From Candidatus Gastranaerophilales bacterium (GTDB lineage: Bacteria > Cyanobacteriota > Vampirovibrionia > Gastranaerophilales > Gastranaerophilaceae): a stretch of DNA of 11,855 nt. A program made the translations under genes and the position numbers. This document shows positions 6,859-11,855 of this stretch, piece by piece; positions within the stretch are counted from its first letter, which is position 1; each line of letters begins with the position of its first letter. Location of the stretch: the NCBI GenBank assembly GCA_021199975.1, contig JAJQHF010000222.1, positions 1 through 11,855 on the forward strand, read 5' to 3'. The notes beneath the pieces were generated by a model, which saw nothing but the letters and a program-made list of their open reading frames with translations, searched no databases and was not told the origin of the DNA.

Positions 6859-6892
6859 ATGTCAGATTATTATTAAAAACAGGAGAAAAATT

Positions 6893-7468
6893 ATGCCGAC
6901 TAAAAAAGATGCTATAATTACAATGAAAAGCAGCGAAATGCTTTATAATTTTTTGGAAAATACTCACCTTCATAAGAAGGACTTCGCTCAAATGATTGGA
7001 GTTACTTTATCTTATGTTTACAATTTAATTGATGAGACCATACCGTTTTCAACAAGGAGTACAACTCTTGAAAGAATTGCAGCTGTTATGGATATTTCAC
7101 CTGAAGATTTTGTTGAATATAAAATACCTCAAGACCCTATATTAATAGATGAAACTACAGAATTTATAAGAGAAAAACAAAAAGAAAAAAATTTATCTAC
7201 AGTTCAATTTTTAAAATCTTTTCCAAGAAAACAAAGATTGGAAATTGTTGATATTTTAAGAGGTGCAAGACCTATACCGTTAGATTGGGAGGAAGTAAGC
7301 GTAATTGCTCAAATTCTAGATATTTCAAAAGAAGAAATGTATGATTTTTGGGAAAACAGACTAAGACAGCTTTTTAAAATTTCCGGATTTAATTTGGAAA
7401 ATAACCAAGGACTTGCAGATGCAATGTTTAAAAGTGCAAGAGATTATATTTACAAAAATAATAAGTAG
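6893..7468 (+). CDS. HTH transcriptional regulator with two HTH-like halves
   Basis: A 191-residue probable DNA-binding protein. I start it at 6893 (MPTKKDA) because AGGAGA lies 6 nt upstream. The longer ORF from 6740 would begin inside pth on the opposite strand with an implausible hydrophobic leader. Residues about 16-76 look like an XRE/Cro-type HTH domain, with recognition region KKDFAQMIGVTLSYVYNLI (28-46) and closing helices LERIAAVMDISPEDF. Residues about 88-155 seem to repeat the plan in degenerate form: the segment WEEVSVIAQILDISKEEMYDFW mirrors the closing helices of the first half. There is no ligand-binding or sensor domain. It diverges from pth across about 100 nt, with an inverted repeat between them, and converges on the metallophosphoesterase gene with a 31-nt gap. 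Target genes are unknown. Confidence 0.8.
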   Translation: MPTKKDAIITMKSSEMLYNFLENTHLHKKDFAQMIGVTLSYVYNLIDETIPFSTRSTTLERIAAVMDISPEDFVEYKIPQDPILIDETTEFIREKQKEKNLSTVQFLKSFPRKQRLEIVDILRGARPIPLDWEEVSVIAQILDISKEEMYDFWENRLRQLFKISGFNLENNQGLADAMFKSARDYIYKNNK

Positions 7469-7499
7469 AACCAAAGCAATTATAATTTACTAAAACAAA

Positions 7500-8321
7500 T
7501 TATACCTTAATTTTTGTAACTGTTACCTCTACATCTTTGGGTGATTTGTATGTTTTTTCATCATAGTATATTTTTATAATTTGGTAGGAGTGAGGTATAT
7601 CCATAAAAGCAGGCGCCGAAATATGCCTTACTCCTCTTTCATCTTCCTTTATCGCTTCTTGATGATAGTGACCTGATGATATCAATATTACATTAGAATG
7701 TTTTTTAAGCATGCTCGTATATTTTTCAGTGTTAAGCATTGATAATTTGTATTCCTCTCTTGGCGGAATAACAGGACTGTGGTGAAATATTAAAAATAAT
7801 TTTTGAGGATATTTTGTTAATAAATTATCAAGCCAAACTATCTGCTCATCAGGAATTTCTCCATGTTTAGAATATGCAAAATCAGGAGTATCATCTAATA
7901 CAACACAAACAAAACGGCTGTTTGGTTTAAAATAATAGTAGTTCTTTTCGGTTTGATTGCGGTTAAAAGTAGAAACAATATCCATGTAAACTTCTTTTTC
8001 AATACCACTTAATTTATGAGCGTCATTTTTGCCTAGTACAAGATAGTAAGGTGTTTTAATTGAATGAATAGCTCTCATAAAGCTTATAACGTCTTCTTCT
8101 CTTGATTTATCAACATTATCACCGAGAAAAATCGCAAAATCTACATCATGTTTTTTTAAAGATAGAGATAAAAAATATAAATACTTATCTAAACTTGTAT
8201 TATCTATTGTATAATGGACATCGCTAATTTGAGCGAACTCCAAAACATCTGCATACGAACACCCTTGCATTATAAATAATGCAAAAATAAATAAAATAAA
8301 TTTTTTCATATTTTTATGCAT
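7500..8321 (-). CDS. Secreted calcineurin-like metallophosphoesterase
   Basis: A 273-residue predicted exported phosphoesterase with two-metal motifs in order: SDVHY (Asp34, His36), GDNVD (67-71), GKND (97-100), FHHSP (His180/181) and GHYH (218-220). Motif three is usually GNH[DE], so GKND is unusual and may alter or weaken catalysis. The N-terminus is a signal peptide (MKKF, hydrophobic core, MQGCSYAD). Cleavage after SYA is plausible. The Cys21 environment (MQGC) is a poor lipobox, so a lipoprotein is possible but not favoured. The ATG at 8321 overlaps the upstream gene by 8 nt. Met5 (8309) would start 4 nt after that stop and give a more typical signal peptide; neither has a clear ribosome binding site. 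The substrate could be a phosphodiester, nucleotide or lipid. It is probably cotranscribed with the MshEN-like gene. Confidence 0.85.
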   Translation of the reverse strand: MHKNMKKFILFIFALFIMQGCSYADVLEFAQISDVHYTIDNTSLDKYLYFLSLSLKKHDVDFAIFLGDNVDKSREEDVISFMRAIHSIKTPYYLVLGKNDAHKLSGIEKEVYMDIVSTFNRNQTEKNYYYFKPNSRFVCVVLDDTPDFAYSKHGEIPDEQIVWLDNLLTKYPQKLFLIFHHSPVIPPREEYKLSMLNTEKYTSMLKKHSNVILISSGHYHQEAIKEDERGVRHISAPAFMDIPHSYQIIKIYYDEKTYKSPKDVEVTVTKIKV

Positions 8322-8553
8322 TATTGCATCTTTTCTGTATTACATTTTGAACATGTAATGCCTGCTGTAAATCTTCCTTATTTACAATTTTCATTGCAAG
8401 AAAAATTTCTCCCATTGGCATTTTCTTGAACCTTTGTACATCAAGAACCATTGATAAATGGAACAAATTTATCTTTCCAGCTTCAAGTAAAATCTCACCT
8501 AAACGAAGGTAAGAATTATCTGTCCAATCATCTATATTATACAGATTCTTCAT
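8314..8553 (-). CDS. Stand-alone MshEN/GspE-N-like mini-protein
   Basis: A 79-residue protein that is essentially one domain resembling the N-terminal domain of type II secretion and type IV pilus ATPases (T2SSE_N/MshEN, PF05157). It has two tandem half-motifs. The first is RLGEILLEAG (17-26) followed by L..VL..Q ending at Gln40. The second is PMGEIFLAMK (46-55) followed by L...L..Q ending at Gln69. In the pilus ATPase MshE such repeats bind cyclic di-GMP. Here the first half keeps the RLG motif, whereas the second has MG for LG and Lys for the later Gly, so binding is uncertain. No ATPase is attached. No ribosome binding site precedes the ATG; a perfect TATAAT ends 6 nt upstream, which implies a leaderless mRNA. 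It overlaps the following phosphoesterase gene by 8 nt. Confidence 0.8.
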   Translation of the reverse strand: MKNLYNIDDWTDNSYLRLGEILLEAGKINLFHLSMVLDVQRFKKMPMGEIFLAMKIVNKEDLQQALHVQNVIQKRCNNA

Positions 8554-8559
8554 ACAATA

Positions 8560-8587
8560 ATTATATTAGAAAAAATTTTTTAATCAA
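8560..8587 (-). promoter_or_regulatory. Promoter implying leaderless transcription of the MshEN-like gene
   Basis: On the minus strand TTGATT (8582-8587), a 16-nt spacer and a perfect TATAAT (8560-8565). The expected start, 7 nt downstream of the -10, is the A of the ATG at 8553. There is no Shine-Dalgarno in between. Confidence 0.55.
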
Positions 8588-8590
8588 TTG

Positions 8591-8902
8591 TTAAGCATAT
8601 AAATCAAGTGCGTGTTCACCTTCTTGATATGTAGGAGTTAAATTTTTTGCATCCATTTGATCAAGACGGTTTACCAAACCGATATTTGCACCCGTACTTC
8701 CAGCTGCTGCATTAACTCCGCCTTGATAATTACTAGATGTAACATTTGATGAACCGTTTACAGAATAATCATTGCCATCTATGTTCCATATATTATCATC
8801 TTTAGGAGTGTATTGCTGTTGTCCTCCGCCAACAGAATAGCTGCCAAGATTTGTACTTGCTGCCATTTGTTGATAATATGAGGAATCTATTCCTGCTACC
8901 AT
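8591..8902 (-). CDS. Gly/Ser/Asn/Gln-rich small protein of unknown function
   Basis: A 103-residue protein of low complexity, rich in Gly, Ser, Asn, Gln and Tyr. It has no signal peptide, no transmembrane segment and no recognised domain. The N-terminal half (MVAGIDSSYYQQMAAS, then GGGQQQY) is probably disordered. The C-terminal 30 residues (GLVNRLDQMDAK, then YQEGEHALDLYA) look more structured. The start at 8902 has AGGAG 11 nt upstream. The gene precedes the MshEN-like gene on the same strand, but a separate promoter lies between them. I do not recognise the family. It may be a small structural or secreted-by-other-route protein, which is a guess. Confidence 0.65.
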   Translation of the reverse strand: MVAGIDSSYYQQMAASTNLGSYSVGGGQQQYTPKDDNIWNIDGNDYSVNGSSNVTSSNYQGGVNAAAGSTGANIGLVNRLDQMDAKNLTPTYQEGEHALDLYA

Positions 8903-8982
8903 TGTTTATGTTTCTCCTGTCTTACATATATATAAAGTATTTTTTTTAAAAAAATTTGCGTATTTTTTTAATAAATTTACAA

Positions 8983-8995
8983 TTGTTACAATTTA
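8983..8995. promoter_or_regulatory. 13-mer shared with the upstream region of the first gene
   Basis: TTGTTACAATTTA occurs here, 78 nt before the ATG at 9074, and at 18-30, 75 nt before the ATG at 106. Here it lies within a longer palindrome (AATTGT-T-ACAATT, 8981-8993). Both copies are followed by a T-rich tract and then CGCCG. It may be a shared regulator site, though a 13-mer match of this AT content can occur by chance in a window this size. Confidence 0.25.
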
Positions 8996-9073
8996 ATTAT
9001 TTTTTGCGCCGACTTTGACAACTTTCATTATTTATATGTTTTTATTTCCGCACAATATAAAGAAGGAGCTATT

Positions 9074-10012
9074 ATGATTTCAACAAAAAATATAAGAAGT
9101 TTTATGCCTAATATCAGCATACCTCAATATAACAGCGGAAGAAACGTTTTTGTTTCAAAACCGGACTGTGATACGGTAAGTTTTAGTGCAAAAAAAACAA
9201 ATTCGGTAAAAAATTCAATTTCGTTTGATACACAGCTTGAAAAAAGCAGCAATGTTAAACAGGCTGTCGCAGCGGGAAAAAAATTGATTTGTTGCGGCGA
9301 TACAAGTTTAAATGGTATACAATCAATATACAATATAAATTCACCTGTTCCGATTTCTGTTTCTGATATAAAGGACAGCTATATTAGACTTCCTGAAAAT
9401 GCTGTAGCACATATGCTCCCGTATTATAATCCGGAAGATTTAACTTTAATATATGCAAGCATATATTTAAACCCGAATGAAAAAGATACAAACACTTTAA
9501 TCGCAGATTCCGCTCACGAATATACGCATGTTCTTCAAAGGGCTAATGATAAAGATTATTACGGGTATAAAGAACTGTTTAACGGCTCTGTTGATAATAC
9601 TATAACGGCTGCAAGATTTTCTCAGTCCATAATGGGCAATATTACAAGAGAATACACTAATAAAATATTATCCGATCCTCGAATGCAGAAAGCTCGAAGA
9701 AACGGTAAAATTAACTTTACCACACCGGAAATTCAAAAAATCTGCGATGAAGGCAGACAAATGAATGCCGTAATAGATAAATTTATTACTTCTTGTGTTG
9801 ATACTGCCGTTGATAGCGGTTCAATAGACATAGATAAAGACACTTTAAACAAGGCTGCAAGAATGTTTATAAAACAAGAGGCTCTAAATGAAGCTGAAGC
9901 CTACACTGTAACATTACAAACGTTGAAATATACGGGAAATTTTAACAGAGAAATATATTGTCGAAGAAATATCCAAAAGGGTCTTTATTGCGCAATTTAT
10001 AATGCAATGTAA
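9074..10012 (+). CDS. Tagged HEYTH zinc metalloprotease of unknown family
   Basis: A 312-residue predicted zinc peptidase. The zinc site is HEYTH (148-152) within SAHEYTHVLQ, directly after a family-typical substrate strand (IYASIYLNPNE). A likely third ligand is Glu273 or Glu275 in NEAEAY, about 120 residues later on a helix, the gluzincin arrangement. Residues 1-60 are Ser/Asn/Lys-rich, probably disordered, and include the short tag DTVSFSAKK (33-41). There is no conventional signal peptide or transmembrane segment. The start is preceded by AAGGAG 7 nt upstream. The C-terminus (YCRRNIQKGLYCAIYNAM) abuts a GC-richer segment, so it may have been altered by an insertion; the intact family length is unknown to me. 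It could process a host, phage or self protein; no substrate can be inferred. The enzyme class is solid, the family not named. Confidence 0.75.
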   Translation: MISTKNIRSFMPNISIPQYNSGRNVFVSKPDCDTVSFSAKKTNSVKNSISFDTQLEKSSNVKQAVAAGKKLICCGDTSLNGIQSIYNINSPVPISVSDIKDSYIRLPENAVAHMLPYYNPEDLTLIYASIYLNPNEKDTNTLIADSAHEYTHVLQRANDKDYYGYKELFNGSVDNTITAARFSQSIMGNITREYTNKILSDPRMQKARRNGKINFTTPEIQKICDEGRQMNAVIDKFITSCVDTAVDSGSIDIDKDTLNKAARMFIKQEALNEAEAYTVTLQTLKYTGNFNREIYCRRNIQKGLYCAIYNAM

Positions 10013-10014
10013 TA

Positions 10015-10160
10015 TCAGCAGTCAGTCCTGTGTTTAATCCGTTCAGATCACCGGATTCGCTCAGCTCACTGCGTTTCGAATACAGGGTCATTGATTTCGC
10101 CTTTGGCTCAATAATTCCCTTTGTAACTTCGTTCAACACCACCCTGCGCAAAATCCGTTT
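10015..10160. other. GC-richer segment, possible inserted or repeated element
   Basis: About 47% GC by my count over 10021-10160, clearly above the surrounding sequence. It lies between the end of the metalloprotease gene and a GNAT fragment. Open frames run through on both strands but their translations are low-quality and one fuses into the GNAT fragment. No terminal inverted repeats or target duplication are obvious. It may be a dispersed short repeat or a scar of a rearrangement. Only one copy is in the window. Confidence 0.4.
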
Positions 10161-10170
10161 CTTTTATTTT

Positions 10171-10314
10171 GCTCTTTTAGATACACCATCAGTTGCAAAA
10201 GCATCTCATAAATTTTATGAACAAAATGGATTTGTAAGAATGAAAAAGGAAGATTTACCACTTCTTTACGAATTTCCGGATAGAAATTCTTTTTTATATG
10301 TAAAACAGATATGA
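10171..10314 (+). pseudogene. C-terminal fragment of a GNAT acetyltransferase
   Basis: The last 47 residues of an open frame (ALLDTPSVAKASHKFYEQNG through YVKQI) match the end of GNAT-family acetyltransferases: LDT, then the helix A..FYE.NGF that packs near acetyl-CoA, then a LP..Y..PD tail. The frame upstream (10030-10170) reads the GC-richer segment and bears no resemblance to GNAT, so the body of the enzyme is missing. It parallels the tail of the broken GNAT at 11354-11842 (LDTP...AHKFYEYAGF) but is not a close copy. It is probably a remnant left by insertion or deletion and is not expected to be functional. Confidence 0.65.
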
Positions 10315-10640
10315 AAAACAGATGAAAAATTATTAGTCAGATTTGGCATAAGATAAAACAAATAAGTTGACTTAGGTATTAAGTTCTAATTACTTTGTAA
10401 CTTAACTTACAGTTTGATAATAAATAACAGTCATATTGACCATTGGAAACAATGGAATTTGAACCCAATTTCCACAGTGTATTGTTGTTGAATTTTGTTG
10501 GGTTAGCACTTTAATTAATACTTAACAAATAATTTTAATGTCAACGAATACATTTATCTGCAAAATAAAAGACACCTGTATTTTGAATTGAGGCATTTTC
10601 GGTTTATCATAAAATCATACTATTATATCGGGTAAAATTT
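10315..10640. other. Gene-free stretch before the cytidylyltransferase gene
   Basis: No supported gene. It contains a 6-bp hairpin with a GAAA tetraloop (CCATTG-GAAA-CAATGG, 10440-10455), a 20-codon ORF beginning in it (10452) that I regard as chance, and a probable promoter for the downstream gene near its end. There is no clear terminator for the upstream genes. Confidence 0.5.
10583..10610 (+). promoter_or_regulatory. Possible promoter for the cytidylyltransferase gene
   Basis: TTGAAT (10583-10588) and TATCAT (10605-10610) are 16 nt apart, placing the start near 10617 and a leader of about 24 nt. The leader lacks a convincing ribosome binding site (GGGT only). Confidence 0.3.
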
Positions 10641-11336
10641 ATGAAAAATTATGCAGTAATTTTAGCCTCAGGCAGGGGGTCACGTTCAGGGCTTGATATC
10701 CCCAAACAGTTTTATAAAATTTCAGGTAAAACATTGTTGGAATATTCTGTTGAGGCTTTTGAAAGTAATAAAAATATTGATTCAATCATTATAGTTACAA
10801 ATCCTGATTTTATGGATTTAACTAAGAAAATAATTCGGGAAAACAACTACAAAAAAATAATAAAAATATTATCTGGCGGCAGCAAAAGACAGGAGAGTTC
10901 TTTTATTGGAATATCTGCAATAGAAGAAGAAAATGCAAATGTGCTTATTCATGATGCGGTGCGCCCTTTTATCTCACAAGAGATTATAAATAACTGCATT
11001 ACCGCATTGAAAACATATAAAGCTGTTAATGTTGCAATAGAAACTTCAGACACCATAGTAGAAACAGATGAAAACAATATTATAAAAAACGTACCTGACA
11101 GAAAATTTTTAAGAAGATGCCAAACTCCGCAATGCTTTGATTTAAAAACAATAAAAAAAGCTCACCTTCTGGCAAAAAATGATATTGATTTTTCTGCAAC
11201 TGACGATTGCAGCATAGTCTTAAGATATAATCTGTCAGAAGTTTACGTTATAAAAGGAGATGATTTTAATATAAAAATCACCTATCCGCTTGATTTGGAA
11301 ATAGCAGAAAAAATTTTGAATTTAAAAAAAGATTAA
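10641..11336 (+). CDS. IspD/TarI-family cytidylyltransferase
   Basis: A 231-residue cytoplasmic nucleotidyltransferase that joins CMP from CTP to a sugar-alcohol phosphate. The nucleotide loop ASGRGSRSG..IPKQF (9-24, Lys22), GGSKRQES (79-86), IHDAVRPF (103-110), RRCQTPQCF (158-166) and GDDFNIKITYPLDL (206-219, Lys212) cover the family. IspD makes CDP-methylerythritol for isoprenoids; TarI makes CDP-ribitol for surface polymers. IPKQF, the RRCQTPQ form and TDDCS (188-192) lean toward the TarI type, with moderate certainty. No TarJ-like reductase or other isoprenoid gene is adjacent. A GNAT gene follows 17 nt downstream and is probably cotranscribed. The ribosome binding site is weak. Confidence 0.88.
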   Translation: MKNYAVILASGRGSRSGLDIPKQFYKISGKTLLEYSVEAFESNKNIDSIIIVTNPDFMDLTKKIIRENNYKKIIKILSGGSKRQESSFIGISAIEEENANVLIHDAVRPFISQEIINNCITALKTYKAVNVAIETSDTIVETDENNIIKNVPDRKFLRRCQTPQCFDLKTIKKAHLLAKNDIDFSATDDCSIVLRYNLSEVYVIKGDDFNIKITYPLDLEIAEKILNLKKD

Positions 11337-11353
11337 TATTAAACAGGAAATTT

Positions 11354-11842
11354 ATGGAAATAAAGATATTCAATAAAAATGATATTAAGGATGTAATAGA
11401 TATTGTTTTGCATTGTCAAAATGACGGAACGAGAGAAACTGTAGGAATAGAAAACAACAAAGACTTGCTTCAAATAGAAGAACAATATATAAATTCCGGA
11501 GGCAATTTTTGGGTTGCAAAAGATAACGGTAAACTTGCAGGTACAATAGGACTTATAAAATTCAATGAAAATATAGGGATTTAAAAAAAGTTTTTTGTAT
11601 ATGAAAACTACAGGGGAAAACCCAATTATCTCGGTCAAAAACTATATAATACTCTTTTAGATTATGCAAATAAGATAGAACTTAAAATTATTATTTTGGA
11701 TACTCCTAAAAATACAAAAAGAGCGCACAAATTTTATGAATATGCAGGTTTTAAAAAGGTTGAATATAAAAATTATCCTGTTAAATATAATCTGCCTTAT
11801 CCTGTTGAAAATTGTGATTTCTTTATAAAAAATTTAATTTAA
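11354..11842 (+). pseudogene. GNAT acetyltransferase broken by an in-frame TAA
   Basis: The ATG at 11354 has AGGA 7 nt upstream and starts a GNAT-like protein (MEIKIFNKNDIKDVIDI) that reads for 76 residues through NFWVAKDNGKLAGTIGL and stops at TAA (11582-11584). The same frame then continues for 85 codons with clear GNAT content: VYENYRGK (the acetyl-CoA loop region), YLGQKLYNTLLDYA, IILDTP and AHKFYEYAGF, ending at TAA 11840-11842. A single change of the stop to TTA (Leu) would restore a normal protein of 162 residues. The stop sits where a T-run meets an A-run (TTTAAAAAAA), so a sequencing error is possible. As read, it is a nonsense pseudogene downstream of the cytidylyltransferase, and may have modified the same sugar pathway. 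Confidence 0.8.
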
Positions 11843-11855
11843 TAAACTTATACCT

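Noticed and set aside
6740..6892. N-terminal extension of the HTH gene back to 6740
   Set aside because: It would overlap pth antisense and add a hydrophobic, unrelated leader. AGGAGA sits just before the ATG at 6893.
9942..10151. 69-codon minus-strand ORF over the metalloprotease end and GC-rich segment
   Set aside because: No ribosome binding site and no recognisable content; it runs antisense into a well-supported gene.
10030..10170. N-terminal part of the open frame leading into the GNAT fragment
   Set aside because: Its translation does not resemble GNAT and follows the base composition of the inserted segment, so it is treated as non-coding.
10452..10514. 20-codon ORF starting in the GAAA hairpin
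   Set aside because: Short, no downstream regulatory hairpin, and no codon bias of a biosynthetic leader peptide.
1..11855. CRISPR arrays, tRNA or rRNA genes, transposase genes, integration sites
   Set aside because: I looked for regular spaced repeats, cloverleaf-like segments, conserved rRNA words and transposase motifs and saw none.

Overview
The window is AT-rich, low-GC bacterial DNA. It is gene-dense, with very short or overlapping gene junctions. The best guess for the source is a gut-type member of Gastranaerophilales (Vampirovibrionia/Melainabacteria, the non-photosynthetic sister group of Cyanobacteria). This rests on the base composition and on several small or unusual proteins: short N-terminal tags with an F-[AKS]-[GAH] core, a repeat of the form RLxRLExxxF, and a free-standing MshEN-like mini-protein. 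I am drawing on memory of that lineage, with no database check. A Clostridia-like Firmicute is the main alternative.

Layout. A small Ala-rich protein of unknown function (106-708, +) meets, tail to tail, a four-gene minus-strand operon (4662 to 703). That operon reads phosphomannomutase/phosphoglucomutase, SppA signal peptide peptidase, a Yip1-type membrane protein, and an exported three-repeat protein. Its promoter overlaps a divergent promoter for an orphan MalF-type sugar ABC permease (4742-5629, +), which has no partner permease, ATPase or binding protein nearby. The permease converges on a 93-residue tagged small protein (5626-5907, -). Between that gene and peptidyl-tRNA hydrolase (pth, 6231-6791, -) lies a gap of about 320 bp. 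It has a plus-strand intrinsic terminator and several helices but no plus-strand gene, so it probably holds an undescribed small RNA.

A transcription factor with two HTH-like halves (6893-7468, +) diverges from pth. A metallophosphoesterase (7500-8321, -) follows a 79-residue MshEN-like mini-protein (8314-8553, -) whose promoter position implies a leaderless mRNA. A Gly/Ser/Asn/Gln-rich small protein (8591-8902, -) diverges from a HEYTH zinc metalloprotease carrying the N-terminal tag (9074-10012, +).

The right end looks rearranged. After the metalloprotease come a GC-richer segment of about 145 bp, the last 47 residues of a GNAT acetyltransferase without its body, and a gene-free stretch. 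Then an IspD/TarI-family cytidylyltransferase (10641-11336, +) is followed by a second GNAT gene broken by one in-frame TAA (11354-11842, +).

Housekeeping functions are tRNA recycling (Pth), envelope quality control (SppA) and sugar-phosphate and CDP-alcohol precursor supply (phosphohexomutase, cytidylyltransferase). The points that most deserve attention are the putative sRNA, the three-repeat exported protein, the tagged metalloprotease and the leaderless mini-protein.
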